A DNA stretch of 64,000 nt, from positions 62,001 to 126,000 of the forward strand of contig NZ_JAHKPM010000032.1 in NCBI RefSeq assembly GCF_018860525.1, read 5' to 3'. The notes beneath the pieces are model-generated. The model saw nothing but the letters and a program-made list of their open reading frames with translations, did not search any database and had not been told where the DNA came from. The stretch comes from Vibrio hepatarius (GTDB lineage: Bacteria; Pseudomonadota; Gammaproteobacteria; Enterobacterales; Vibrionaceae). Positions 38,238 to 47,887 of this stretch are shown piece by piece. Within the stretch, counting starts at the first letter, position 1. Every line of letters begins with the position of its first letter. The position numbers were made by a program, and so were the translations under genes.

Positions 38238-38646
38238 CGACCGTTTATTGTCAGTGATAATTAGAAATAATTATCACTCTGAGGGAATAGAATTTTTTAC
38301 TCCCAATGAATTTTCACAGCAACTAGCGTATATGCATCGCCCAGAAAACTATGTTATTCCCCCTCACACACATAACCCGGTTCCTAGAGATGTAAAATAT
38401 ACACAAGAGGTGTTGGTGATTAAAAGTGGTAAAGTTAGAGTGGATTATTATAGCGATGATCAAGTTTACTTGGAAAGTCATATTCTTCACCAAGGAGATG
38501 TTGTTCTATTAGCATATGGTGGCCATGGTTTTGTTATGCTTGAGGACAGCGAAATTATTGAGATTAAACAAGGCCCCTATGCTGGTGAGCTCGACAAGGT
38601 TCGTTTTGAGCCTGTTATGGATTGTGATGTGAGAGTCGTAAAATGA
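38215..38646 (+). CDS. Cupin-fold protein
   Basis: A 143-residue single-domain cupin with metal-type histidines in IPPHTHNPVPRDVKYTQEVL and a second motif around LLAYGGHGFVMLEDSEIIEI. Its first 23 bases overlap the GT4 gene, and an AGAGG site precedes the ATG. It may be a sugar isomerase/epimerase-like enzyme or a regulatory cupin. No catalytic signature settles this. Its tight overlap with the aminotransferase gene suggests they act on the same sugar. Confidence 0.65.
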   Translation: MIQQVHYNDRLLSVIIRNNYHSEGIEFFTPNEFSQQLAYMHRPENYVIPPHTHNPVPRDVKYTQEVLVIKSGKVRVDYYSDDQVYLESHILHQGDVVLLAYGGHGFVMLEDSEIIEIKQGPYAGELDKVRFEPVMDCDVRVVK

Positions 38647-39746
38647 TACCTGTAAACACCCCCCTTCTTGATGGGAATGAGAAGCGTTATTTAATAGAAT
38701 GTATTGATAGTGGATGGATTAGTAGCGAAGGGCCGTTTGTTAACCAGTTTGAAGATCAAATGGCTTCATATATGGGGCGTGAGCACGCTATTGCGTGTGC
38801 TAATGGCAGTGCCGCTTTGGATATCGCTATCCAAGCTCTTTCGCTCCCTTTGGGTAGTGAAGTTATTATGCCTACTTTCACTATTATTTCGTGTGCTCAA
38901 TCAATCATTAAAAATGGTTTGATGCCTGTCGCTGTGGATTGTGATCCCAGAACCTTTAATGTAAAAGTAGAGGATATAGCTAGTAAAGTAACCTCTAAGA
39001 CAAGTGCCATAATGGTTGTACATCTTTATGGGCTAACAGTTGATATTCAGCCTATTTTGGATTTAGCTAAAGAGCGCAATCTAAAAGTTATAGAAGATGC
39101 AGCGCAGATGATTGGTCAAGAATATCGAGGAAAAAAATGTGGTAGTTTTGGCGATATTAGCACCTTTAGTTTTTATCCAAACAAGCTTATAACCACTGGC
39201 GAAGGTGGGATGGTTCTTACAAACGACATAATTCTTGATGAAAGAGCTCGAAAAATTAGAAACTTATGCTTCGGTCAAGAAAGGTTCATCCACGATGAAA
39301 TAGGGTACAACTATCGGATGACAAATCTTCAAGCTGCTGTTGGAGTTGCTCAGTTGGAGAAAATTGAAAGAACCATTACCAGGAAAAGAGAAATTGGCAG
39401 ATTATATAATGAAGCTCTGTCCGATATTGCTTCTATACACTTACCCATACCTAAAACTGAGTATTGTGAAAACATTTACTGGGTGTATCCCATTTTATTA
39501 AAAGATGATGAATATCGTGTCTCAGATATTATGAATATGCTGCAAAGTAAAGGGATTGGTACAAGGCCATTCTTTTATCCAATGCACCAACAACCAGTAT
39601 TCAATGAAATGGGACTATTTAAAGCGGTAAGCCTACCCAATAGTGAAGCAATCTATAAAAAAGGTTTTTATATACCAAGTGGAATTGCTTTACAAAATGA
39701 AGAAATAGAATACGTGTCAGACGCAATACGAGAGGTTTTATTATGA
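38643..39746 (+). CDS. DegT-family aminotransferase (GDP-perosamine synthase-like)
   Basis: A 367-residue PLP aminotransferase. IPVNTPLLDGNEKRYLIECI, CANGSAALDIAIQA and the PLP lysine in SFYPNKLITTGEGGM are present. The N-terminus and the IGTRPFFYPMHQQPVF region closely resemble RfbE/Per of Vibrio cholerae O1, which makes GDP-perosamine from the Gmd product. Two Gmd-type enzymes in this locus could supply the substrate. ATGA overlaps on both sides couple it to its neighbours. Confidence 0.78.
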   Translation: MIPVNTPLLDGNEKRYLIECIDSGWISSEGPFVNQFEDQMASYMGREHAIACANGSAALDIAIQALSLPLGSEVIMPTFTIISCAQSIIKNGLMPVAVDCDPRTFNVKVEDIASKVTSKTSAIMVVHLYGLTVDIQPILDLAKERNLKVIEDAAQMIGQEYRGKKCGSFGDISTFSFYPNKLITTGEGGMVLTNDIILDERARKIRNLCFGQERFIHDEIGYNYRMTNLQAAVGVAQLEKIERTITRKREIGRLYNEALSDIASIHLPIPKTEYCENIYWVYPILLKDDEYRVSDIMNMLQSKGIGTRPFFYPMHQQPVFNEMGLFKAVSLPNSEAIYKKGFYIPSGIALQNEEIEYVSDAIREVLL

Positions 39747-40501
39747 GTCAATTTGGTAAATTATACTCTAAATTCTATGACTTGATGTATGAAGATAAGA
39801 GTTATTTATCAGAAGTAGAGTATGTTGTTTCCCTGTTGCCTACTGATGCAAGAAAAAAATCACTTTTAGATATTGGCTGTGGTACGGGAAAACATGCAGA
39901 GATTTTTTTTGATAAAGGGTTTTCAGTACATGGTATCGATTTGAGCTCTGAGATGTTAGACCTAGCAAGAGAAAGAAATAAGTCAAAGAGCAGCGATGAC
40001 ATTTCATTTAGTCTAGGAAATTCTAGGACATTTTCAATTGATAAAAAGTTTGATGTGATAGTTTCTTTGTTTCATGTCATGTCTTACCAAAATGATAATA
40101 CGGCTCTCGCCGAAACTCTAAACCAGATTAAAAACCACTTGAATCCCGGTGGATATTTTATCTTCGATTTTTGGTATGGACCTGCAGTACTTAGCGACTT
40201 GCCAGCTACGAGAGTTAAGAGATTAAGTAACCAAGATATTAAAGTTACAAGATTAGCAGAGCCAGAATTAAAGGTTGCTAGTAATATAGTAGAGGTCAAT
40301 TATGAAATACATATTGATGATTTACTATCAGGGGACAAGGTTGTAAAAAAAGAAACACACTCAATGAGATATTTTTTTGACCCAGAATTAGAATTGATTC
40401 TAAGCCAGTTGGGGTTTGAAGTCATTGATAAATATGAATGGTTAACTAATGAAGAACCAAAGCTGAGTAGTTGGAATGTTGTGTGGGTAGTTAAAGGATG
40501 A
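39743..40501 (+). CDS. Class I SAM-dependent methyltransferase
   Basis: A 252-residue methyltransferase. SLLDIGCGTGKHAEIFFDKG is motif I, followed by VHGIDLSSEMLDLARER and FDVIVSLFHVMSYQ. It overlaps the aminotransferase gene by 4 bp, hinting that it N- or O-methylates the amino sugar made there, as seen for some perosamine-type sugars. The target is inferred. Confidence 0.82.
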   Translation: MSQFGKLYSKFYDLMYEDKSYLSEVEYVVSLLPTDARKKSLLDIGCGTGKHAEIFFDKGFSVHGIDLSSEMLDLARERNKSKSSDDISFSLGNSRTFSIDKKFDVIVSLFHVMSYQNDNTALAETLNQIKNHLNPGGYFIFDFWYGPAVLSDLPATRVKRLSNQDIKVTRLAEPELKVASNIVEVNYEIHIDDLLSGDKVVKKETHSMRYFFDPELELILSQLGFEVIDKYEWLTNEEPKLSSWNVVWVVKG

Positions 40502-41706
40502 ATGTCGGTGTTGTTGTTGGTAGTGGATTTGAGTCGGGGGGAGGTTTTCAATATGAGCATAGAACACTTTCTCTTATAAATAGTATTGGAGCGAATTATC
40601 AAGATTTTTCATTTAAGTATTACTGTCTAGAAAGTTCAACTATTCATGAACATGCCGCATTAAATTTAGATTTTATAAAATTGAACGAAGGTATGTTAAG
40701 TAAGTTACATCGAAGCTTCGTTTCTACAACTTTTGGGTTTAAATTATTAAATTCGTTTAATAAGCAAATATCAACTTTTGAGAAGAAAATTATCGAGGAC
40801 GATATCGATCTTATCTACTTTCTATATCCTAACCCTTTGGCAAGTAGCTTAATTAAAACTTCCTATATATTTACCTTGTGGGATTTAGGCCATTTAGACT
40901 ATCCCGAGTTTCCTGACATTTCCGGTGATGGGCAATTTCTTCTTAGAGAAGAAATGTATAAGTCCTGCTTAAGCAAGGCTTTTGCTGTGACAGTTGATTC
41001 TCATTACGGTTTTAAACGAGCTATAGATAAATATAATTTAGATGAGAGTCGTGTTGAAGTATTAAAATTTTTACCTTGTATAGATAGAGACTCTCATGAG
41101 TATATAGATATTAAATCTAAATATAAAATAGATAATAACTATATTTTTTATCCAGCTCAGTTTTGGCCACATAAGAACCATATCTATATTTTAGACGCGA
41201 TATCTATTTTGCGTAAAGTCCACCGAGTTTCCATTTCGGTTGTTTTTTCAGGATCTGATAAAGGGAACTTGGACTATGTGCTCAACTACGCTAAAGATAT
41301 CGGGGTTGAGGACTTAATACATTATGTGGGTTTTGTTGATCAGTCAGAGATGCCTTTTTTATACAAACAGTCGCTTTCTTTAGTAATGCCTACATTGCTA
41401 GGGCCAACCAATATCCCACCGCTAGAGGCATTACACTACGGTACAGCTGTTTGCTATTCTGATGTCCCTTCTTTTCGGGAGCAGTTAGGAGATGCTGCTT
41501 TTTATGTCGACTTAAACGACCCCAAAAGCTTGGTGGAAAAGCTGCTAAAGCTAATCAAAGGCGACTATTCCAAGGATTATATGGATGCAAAGGGCAAGGA
41601 AGTACTATCCAGCTGGGGCGAAGACGAGTTTATTGATGGGTTATTAAGAATTTTTAATAAATATTGTTATATTAGCAAGCGATGGGGTAGAAGAAATGGT
41701 CAGTAA
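40498..41706 (+). CDS. GT4 glycosyltransferase
   Basis: A 402-residue GT-B protein. NVGVVVGSGFESGGGFQYEH opens the acceptor domain. The donor domain carries YIFYPAQFWPHKNHIYILDA, HYVGFVDQSEMPFLYKQS and LLGPTNIPPLEALHYGTAV, which is the GT4 mannosyltransferase pattern. Overlaps at both ends place it in one transcript with its neighbours. Confidence 0.85.
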   Translation: MNVGVVVGSGFESGGGFQYEHRTLSLINSIGANYQDFSFKYYCLESSTIHEHAALNLDFIKLNEGMLSKLHRSFVSTTFGFKLLNSFNKQISTFEKKIIEDDIDLIYFLYPNPLASSLIKTSYIFTLWDLGHLDYPEFPDISGDGQFLLREEMYKSCLSKAFAVTVDSHYGFKRAIDKYNLDESRVEVLKFLPCIDRDSHEYIDIKSKYKIDNNYIFYPAQFWPHKNHIYILDAISILRKVHRVSISVVFSGSDKGNLDYVLNYAKDIGVEDLIHYVGFVDQSEMPFLYKQSLSLVMPTLLGPTNIPPLEALHYGTAVCYSDVPSFREQLGDAAFYVDLNDPKSLVEKLLKLIKGDYSKDYMDAKGKEVLSSWGEDEFIDGLLRIFNKYCYISKRWGRRNGQ

Positions 41707-42478
41707 AGGGGCAGTGGTTAACGTTGTATGTGCGACTTACAATCAATCAGAAGACTTAATTGAAACTATTACTTCCTATAATGACCAGTCTTACTCTAAT
41801 AAAAGACTTATTATTATTGATGGTAGGTCAAATGATGGTATTCATTCTGTCATTGAAAGGTTTTGTGATTCTATAGATTATTTTGTCTCAGAAAATGATG
41901 AGGGTATCAGTGATGCATTTAATAAAGGGTTAGAGAGTATAGAACCTGGTTATGTATACTTTTTAGGAGCTGGTGATAAATTTTGTTCGAGTGAATCTTT
42001 GTCTCAGCTTTTAAGTGATGTTGACTACCAGCAGGATTTTTTGGTTTGCGGTAAAGTTAAAAGAGTTGATATTTTGACTGGTGAAGTACAAGGTATTAAT
42101 CCAAATTTTAGTGAATTTAAAAAACGCTCTCTTTTATTTCGAATGTCTTTACCTCATCAAGGACTCCTGACATCGTCTTTGTTTTTTCATAAATATGGAA
42201 AGTTCAGTTTAGACTGTCGATACGCGATGGACTATGAGCATCTTTTGAGAGCCTATCACTCTTTCCCAAATGTTATATTGAAAGATGTGATGGTTGCAGA
42301 GTGGATGAGTGGAGGGGTTGGTGCTGGTAGAATCAGAGAGGTCCTAAATGAGTATGATTTGATAAAGAGAAGAAACAAGGTGGCGTCACCTACTTTGCTT
42401 TCATTGGTCAATGTTTTTATTCTTAGTAAGTATTATGTGAAGAAGGTCTTAAATGTATTTAAGAAATTATCCGGCTGA
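41696..42478 (+). CDS. GT2 glycosyltransferase
   Basis: A 260-residue GT-A protein related to WcaA-type transferases. The motifs are VVCATYNQSEDLIETI, IIIDGRSNDGIHSVI, SENDEGISDAFNKGL and FLGAGDKFC. It overlaps the preceding GT4 gene by 11 bp and the acyltransferase gene by 26 bp. The donor and linkage are unknown. Confidence 0.85.
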   Translation: MVSKGAVVNVVCATYNQSEDLIETITSYNDQSYSNKRLIIIDGRSNDGIHSVIERFCDSIDYFVSENDEGISDAFNKGLESIEPGYVYFLGAGDKFCSSESLSQLLSDVDYQQDFLVCGKVKRVDILTGEVQGINPNFSEFKKRSLLFRMSLPHQGLLTSSLFFHKYGKFSLDCRYAMDYEHLLRAYHSFPNVILKDVMVAEWMSGGVGAGRIREVLNEYDLIKRRNKVASPTLLSLVNVFILSKYYVKKVLNVFKKLSG

Positions 42479-43397
42479 TATACTAAAGGTTGTTCTGTCA
42501 CTTTTGGTTGTACTTGGTCATATAAACTCTCCTTATACTTATTCTATTTTTTCTTTCCATATGCCATTTTTCTTCATCTTATCGGGATTTTTTCTCGATA
42601 AGAACGTTATTTTTAAAAATATAATAGTTAAGGACTCCAAAAGACTTTTACTTCCTTTCTTAGTTTTCTCTATACTTGGCTTTGTTACTGAAATATTGAA
42701 AAGAATTATTTTAAGTAGAGACTTATCTTCTATTTTTGAAGTGCTTATAGATGCTTATTTTTTTATAAATTCAGAAGCTGCATACTATGGGTTTGCTCTT
42801 TGGTTTTTGCCAGTGTTATTTTTGGGAAAACAAATGTCTTTTTATATGTTGAATCAAAGGTTTTTATTGTTTTCTTTTTTCCTTTCCTTTGTTTTAATGA
42901 CAGAGCTTGATGTTGTTAGATACATTGTCAATCTTCCTTTTGGGGTGGGGAAAGCGTACTTTGTTTGTTCTTATATTATTTTTGGACATTTATACTTCAG
43001 ATTCAGCGCGACAAATAAGAATGCGGCTTGGATTTTTTCGGTCTTATATCTACTTCTCTTTATTGATAAACTTCCCTATTTTGATATTGGTGGAGGGCAA
43101 GTGCCAGGAAATATATCACAAATTCTATTTCCAATTTTTTTGTTTTGCCTGGTTTATCCTTTATTAACATTGTTTAGGTTTAGTTTATTCTCAAAGGTGC
43201 TTTCATTTGTTACTCCTTCTTTGATGCTTATTTACCTTCTTCATCCGTATACAAATAATATCTCGTTTGTTTTCTTTAATGTGTTTTTAGGTGACAATTT
43301 ATGGTATGCCACATTTTTCGGCTCTGTGCTTCTTTTATCACCAGTTATCTTTTTAAAGCATAAATTCAGTCATTGGAAGATATTTGAATATGTATGA
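42453..43397 (+). CDS. Membrane O-acyltransferase (acyltransferase 3 type)
   Basis: A 314-residue integral membrane protein with about 9-10 hydrophobic segments. The N-terminal DILKVVLSLLVVLGHIN followed by SFHMPFFFILSGFFLDK is the pattern of acyltransferase family 3 / fucose 4-O-acetylase-like proteins. It probably acetylates an O-unit sugar in the membrane. An AAGG site precedes the ATG, and the gene starts inside the previous one. Confidence 0.8.
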   Translation: MYLRNYPADILKVVLSLLVVLGHINSPYTYSIFSFHMPFFFILSGFFLDKNVIFKNIIVKDSKRLLLPFLVFSILGFVTEILKRIILSRDLSSIFEVLIDAYFFINSEAAYYGFALWFLPVLFLGKQMSFYMLNQRFLLFSFFLSFVLMTELDVVRYIVNLPFGVGKAYFVCSYIIFGHLYFRFSATNKNAAWIFSVLYLLLFIDKLPYFDIGGGQVPGNISQILFPIFLFCLVYPLLTLFRFSLFSKVLSFVTPSLMLIYLLHPYTNNISFVFFNVFLGDNLWYATFFGSVLLLSPVIFLKHKFSHWKIFEYV

Positions 43398-44424
43398 TTT
43401 AGTATTTGTAACTCATTTGCCTTCTTTTTATAAATGTAACTTGTATAATGAAATAGCAAAAGAAAAAAAAGTAAAAGTGTTATTCATTGGTCAATCTTCA
43501 GTCATCCGAAATTCTGATTTTACAGTATCTAATTATCACTTCGATTACGTTGTATTAAGTGATACTTCATTTGAAAGTAGATCTCGTTTTCATTCTTGTT
43601 TTAAGTTGGTGAAGGAGCTGTTGATGACAAATTATAAGCAAGTTGCTATTGGTGGTTGGGATTTGATGGAGTTTTGGGTAATTGCTCTTTTAAGCCCCAA
43701 TAAGAAAAATGCTCTATGTTTGGAATCTAGTATCAATGATTCTAAGGTTGCTGGATTTCGCTCATTATTGAAGAAGCTATTTCTGAAGTTGATAAATCGA
43801 GTTTATTATAGTGGCAAGGCTCATAGGGCTCTTCTTGACGAGTTTAATTATACTAATGAGATGGTTAAGACTTTAGGTGTAGGCATTAGAAATAATAACC
43901 GTAATATTAAACGACCTATTGGTAGAAAATTCTTGGGGAACTTGCTTTATGTTGGAAGGTTGTCTCCAGAGAAAGGTCTGGAAAAGTTAATTAAAGTTAT
44001 AGCGGAGTTAGAAGGATTCTCTTTAACAATAGTAGGTAGTGGTCCTGATGAATTGACTTTGAAAGAAGTGTCTAGAGGGTTTGATAATATTATTTTTGAA
44101 GGCTACGTGGATAACAATAGGTTGCCGGAAGTATACTCGGCGCATGATATATTTGTTCTACCTTCTATTTCTGAACCTTGGGGGTTAGTTATAGAAGAAG
44201 CTCTTGCTTCTGGGTTGCCAATTATTTGCTCAAATAAAGTTGGATGTATGCAAGACCTAGTTTTGGATACAAACCTAGGGTTGGCTTATGATATTTATGA
44301 TGAAGGTGATCTGTCCAAAAAGTTGTCTTACTTAAAGGAAAATTATTATGAATATTCTTGTCGTGTCAGTAAGTATGATTTCAATGCATTAGAAGAGTAT
44401 CAAGTTGAACAGTACAAAAAATAA
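43390..44424 (+). CDS. GT4 glycosyltransferase
   Basis: A 344-residue GT-B protein. The N-terminus YDLVFVTHLPSFYKCNLYNE resembles WbnK/WcaI-type transferases. The donor domain has NLLYVGRLSPEKGLEKLIKV and LPSISEPWGLVIEEALASGL. The ATG at 43390 overlaps the acyltransferase stop by 8 bp, and a TTG 6 bases earlier is less likely. Confidence 0.83.
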   Translation: MYDLVFVTHLPSFYKCNLYNEIAKEKKVKVLFIGQSSVIRNSDFTVSNYHFDYVVLSDTSFESRSRFHSCFKLVKELLMTNYKQVAIGGWDLMEFWVIALLSPNKKNALCLESSINDSKVAGFRSLLKKLFLKLINRVYYSGKAHRALLDEFNYTNEMVKTLGVGIRNNNRNIKRPIGRKFLGNLLYVGRLSPEKGLEKLIKVIAELEGFSLTIVGSGPDELTLKEVSRGFDNIIFEGYVDNNRLPEVYSAHDIFVLPSISEPWGLVIEEALASGLPIICSNKVGCMQDLVLDTNLGLAYDIYDEGDLSKKLSYLKENYYEYSCRVSKYDFNALEEYQVEQYKK

Positions 44425-45646
44425 AATCGAGGTATATTCTTTTTCTGATAGACGCGGTGGAGCAGCTATAGCTGCAACTCGGCAAGTTCGCACTCTGAAT
44501 TTTGCAGAAGAAATACAAGTTATTGTGGCTGAAAAAAAATCAAATAATAAATTAGTGTTGGGCCCAACCAGACTACAGTTTGCTTTCCACTATATTTTAA
44601 GGATTTTTGAGTATGCTTTACTAACAGTTTTTTGTCGAAATGGAGTTGGTAAAAAGTCTCTTAATTTATTCTCATCTAGACATGTAAAAAAACATATATT
44701 GAAATCCCAAGCTTGTATTATACATATGCACTGGATTAATAACGACACGATTTCAATCTCTTTAATTAAAAAAATATTAAAAGATAACGACAATAGAAAA
44801 GTCATAATTACGATGCATGATGACTGGCTGTTTTCAAACTATGAACACTGTGTTTTGGAAGAGATTCAGCCAGAGAGGTACAATTTTTTCGAGGCGTTTT
44901 TCTACCGTAGAAAACTTCAATTAAATGCTCTTCTTAGAAAGAGTAATGTTATAGTTACAGCTCCCTCTCTGTATCTGAAGAATAAGGCTAATGCGAGTGA
45001 AATTTTCTCGAAGGTACATATAGATGTGGTTGGTAATGCAATAGATACTAACGTATTCAAGCCATTTAAGAAGTGTGATGTTCGTGTTTGTTTCCAGTTG
45101 GAGGATGTTGATTTCGTTATTTTATATGGGGCCTCTGGTGGTAAAAGTTACTTGAAAGGATATGACTTGCTTAAAAGTGCTTTGCAAAGAGTAAATAAAA
45201 AAGCTAGGAAAGCGGTATTGTTAAGTTTTGGTGGGGATAAATCTGGAGTTTCTGTTACTTGTGGCTTCAAGCACATAGAGTTAGGTAAGATCTATGAAGT
45301 AGATATGTTAGCAAAAGTTTATAGTAGTGCAGATGTAACGGTTGTACCCTCCAGGATAGAATCCTTTGGGCAAGTGGCCGCTGAAAGTTTATCATGTGGA
45401 ACACCAGTGATTGCTTTTGATAACTCCGGCTTGACTGATATAGTTTCAGATCGAGAGTCAGGCTTTCTCGTTCCAGCATTTGATGTCGCGAAGTTCGCAT
45501 CATCTATCGAGCTAACTATGGCACTAACGGATGACGAGTTACAAAAAATGGGCAAGTTGGGACGTGATCATATTCTTAAACGTTATAGTAATGATGTGAT
45601 TTCTAAACAATGGCATGATATTTATAAAATGACGAATGGTAATTAG
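44405..45646 (+). CDS. GT4 glycosyltransferase
   Basis: A 413-residue GT-B protein. [20 protein letters not shown] is a common start in this group. [33 protein letters not shown] and [12 protein letters not shown] follow. No ATG or GTG is available near the N-terminus. The TTG at 44405, with AGAAGAG 7 bases upstream, is the only reasonable start, since a stop codon lies just ahead in frame. It is the last glycosyltransferase before the GDP-sugar genes. Confidence 0.82.
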   Translation: MNSTKNKIEVYSFSDRRGGAAIAATRQVRTLNFAEEIQVIVAEKKSNNKLVLGPTRLQFAFHYILRIFEYALLTVFCRNGVGKKSLNLFSSRHVKKHILKSQACIIHMHWINNDTISISLIKKILKDNDNRKVIITMHDDWLFSNYEHCVLEEIQPERYNFFEAFFYRRKLQLNALLRKSNVIVTAPSLYLKNKANASEIFSKVHIDVVGNAIDTNVFKPFKKCDVRVCFQLEDVDFVILYGASGGKSYLKGYDLLKSALQRVNKKARKAVLLSFGGDKSGVSVTCGFKHIELGKIYEVDMLAKVYSSADVTVVPSRIESFGQVAAESLSCGTPVIAFDNSGLTDIVSDRESGFLVPAFDVAKFASSIELTMALTDDELQKMGKLGRDHILKRYSNDVISKQWHDIYKMTNGN

Positions 45647-45647
45647 T

Positions 45648-46754
45648 ATGAAAAAGGCTTTTATAACAGGTATTACAGGGCAAGATGGTTCTTATCTGGC
45701 TGAACTATTGGTTGAAAAAGGTTATGAAGTCCATGGTCTCATTCGCAGAGCTTCATCTTACAACACTGAACGTATTGATCCTCTGGTTAGCCATGGAGCT
45801 CGTATTCAACTTCATTATGGTGACCTAACTGACTCATGTAACTTGGTTAGATTAGTCAAGGACATTCAACCAGACGAAATTTATAACTTAGGGGCTATGT
45901 CACATGTTGCAGTCTCATTTGAGTCGCCTGAGTATGTTGCAGATGTCGACGCAATGGGTACACTTCGTCTACTAGAAGCAATACGTGTTAATGGTTTGGA
46001 AAATAGGACTAAATTTTATCAAGCTTCGACTTCGGAGCTTTATGGTGAGGTGAGGGAAATACCTCAACGAGAAACTACGCCTTTTTACCCTCGTTCTCCG
46101 TACGCCGTAGCTAAAATGTACGCTTATTGGATAGTGGTGAATTATCGAGAATCTTACGGCATGTATGCATGTAACGGAATTTTGTTTAACCATGAGTCTC
46201 CTCGCCGTGGAGAGACATTTGTTACACGCAAGATTACACGAGCTGTAGCTAATATTTCTCAAGGAATAGAATCCTGTTTAGAGCTCGGTAATATGGATGC
46301 CCTTCGCGACTGGGGGCATGCAAAAGATTACGTTCGCATGCAGTGGATGATGCTCCAGCAAGAAAAAGCGGAAGATTTTGTTATTGCGACAGGTAAGCAA
46401 ATTTCTGTTCGTGAGTTTGTTCGTATGTCTGCTAAAGAAGTGGGCATTGAACTAGAGTTTTCCGGTGAGGGTGTTGATGAAGTTGGCAAGGTCATTGGTA
46501 TTGATGAAGCTAAGTCTCCTAAAGTGAGTATTGGTGATGTAATTATTAAAGTGAACCCGCGCTTCTTCCGCCCAGCAGAAGTGGAAACACTGTTAGGCGA
46601 TCCAACAAAAGCTAAAAGTGTTCTTGGTTGGACTCCAGAAATATCTGTTGAAGAAATGTGTTCAGAGATGGTTGCTGAAGATCTGTTGAAAGCGAAACAG
46701 CATATAGTGCTGAAAGAGCATGGCTTTGATGTCAGTATCTCTTTAGAGAGTTAA
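45648..46754 (+). CDS. gmd: GDP-mannose 4,6-dehydratase
   Basis: Makes GDP-4-keto-6-deoxymannose, the branch point to GDP-fucose, perosamine and colitose. It has [45 protein letters not shown] and the [20 protein letters not shown] catalytic pair. The 368-residue length is standard. The ATG at 45648 is chosen by family alignment over one 12 bases earlier. It is followed 11 bp later by fcl, so GDP-L-fucose is the direct product. It is clearly distinct from the Gmd-like gene at 30730. Confidence 0.96.
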   Translation: MKKAFITGITGQDGSYLAELLVEKGYEVHGLIRRASSYNTERIDPLVSHGARIQLHYGDLTDSCNLVRLVKDIQPDEIYNLGAMSHVAVSFESPEYVADVDAMGTLRLLEAIRVNGLENRTKFYQASTSELYGEVREIPQRETTPFYPRSPYAVAKMYAYWIVVNYRESYGMYACNGILFNHESPRRGETFVTRKITRAVANISQGIESCLELGNMDALRDWGHAKDYVRMQWMMLQQEKAEDFVIATGKQISVREFVRMSAKEVGIELEFSGEGVDEVGKVIGIDEAKSPKVSIGDVIIKVNPRFFRPAEVETLLGDPTKAKSVLGWTPEISVEEMCSEMVAEDLLKAKQHIVLKEHGFDVSISLES

Positions 46755-46765
46755 CGGGGTAAGAT

Positions 46766-47731
46766 ATGACAACCAAAAGAGTCTTTGTTGCTGGACATAA
46801 AGGCATGGTTGGTTCGGCGATAGTTCGTAAGCTAGAATCATACAAAAATGTGCAAGTAATTACTTGTGAACGTCAAAACTTAGATTTAACCAATCAGGCT
46901 GATGTCGATAATTTTTTTACGAGTAACCTTATAGACGAAGTTTATTTGGCAGCTGCCAAAGTTGGTGGTATCCAAGCAAATAATATGTTTCCTGCAGATT
47001 TTATTTATGAAAATCTTCAAGTGCAATGCAACGTAATCAATTCAGCTCACAATGCTGGCATTCAGCGGTTACTCTTCCTTGGATCATCTTGCATTTATCC
47101 TAAGCAGGCTGAACAACCGATGAAAGAGGAATTTTTGCTTACAGGGACTCTGGAGCGAACAAACGAGCCCTATGCCATTGCGAAAATAGCGGGCATTAAG
47201 CTCTGTGAGTCATACAACCGTCAACACAATAGAGATTATAGAAGTGTCATGCCAACTAATCTATATGGTGAAAATGATAACTTTCATGCAGAAAACTCAC
47301 ACGTGATTCCTGCTTTAATACGTCGCTTTCATGAAGCTAGAATAAAAAAAGCCCGAAAAGTTGTTGCATGGGGAAGTGGAAATCCAAGGCGAGAGTTTAT
47401 GTATGTTGATGATATGGCGGATGCCTCTATATTTGTCATGAATTTAGATCAAGCGATCTATAAGAAGCAAAGTGAGGATATGCTTAGTCATATAAACCTT
47501 GGCTCTGGGGTAGACTGTACCATTAGAGAGTTAGTTGAATCAGTTGCAAAGGTCGTAGGCTTTCAAGGTGAAATCGAATTTGATAACTCGAAGCCTGATG
47601 GTGCTCCTAGAAAATTGATGGATGTGTCAAAAATTAGAGAGCTTGGGTGGGAAGCATCAACAACTTTGGAAGAAGGATTGATTAGAACGTATCAATGGTT
47701 TTTAGATAACCAAGATGCCTATAGAAGGTGA
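46766..47731 (+). CDS. fcl: GDP-L-fucose synthase
   Basis: A bifunctional 3,5-epimerase/4-reductase (WcaG) of 321 residues. It shows [34 protein letters not shown] and [18 protein letters not shown] with the catalytic Tyr and Lys. It follows gmd directly, completing GDP-mannose to GDP-L-fucose. The next 156 bp contain no gene. Confidence 0.95.
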   Translation: MTTKRVFVAGHKGMVGSAIVRKLESYKNVQVITCERQNLDLTNQADVDNFFTSNLIDEVYLAAAKVGGIQANNMFPADFIYENLQVQCNVINSAHNAGIQRLLFLGSSCIYPKQAEQPMKEEFLLTGTLERTNEPYAIAKIAGIKLCESYNRQHNRDYRSVMPTNLYGENDNFHAENSHVIPALIRRFHEARIKKARKVVAWGSGNPRREFMYVDDMADASIFVMNLDQAIYKKQSEDMLSHINLGSGVDCTIRELVESVAKVVGFQGEIEFDNSKPDGAPRKLMDVSKIRELGWEASTTLEEGLIRTYQWFLDNQDAYRR

Positions 47732-47887
47732 TTGTTGAGGCCGCGTTTTTAGTGCGCCATGATGGATTTCGGGCGCAACTCAATAAAATAGACTAAATGT
47801 TTCTGAATTTTACAGTCTCTCTTCGAAGCTTAATGATATGATATGTTGAATTGATTTTTCAGTATTTTCTTTGAACAAAGAGTTTAT
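47732..47887. other. Intergenic gap before manC
   Basis: A 156-bp gap without a supported gene. It could hold a promoter for the mannose genes (an A/T-rich stretch with TATGATATG near 47838), but no clear -35/-10 pair was found. No terminator hairpin after fcl is evident. Confidence 0.3.

Noticed and set aside
45267..45555. Two antisense reading frames of 78 residues within the last GT4 gene
   Set aside because: They are shadows of a well-supported glycosyltransferase gene with no ribosome-binding site or recognisable domain.
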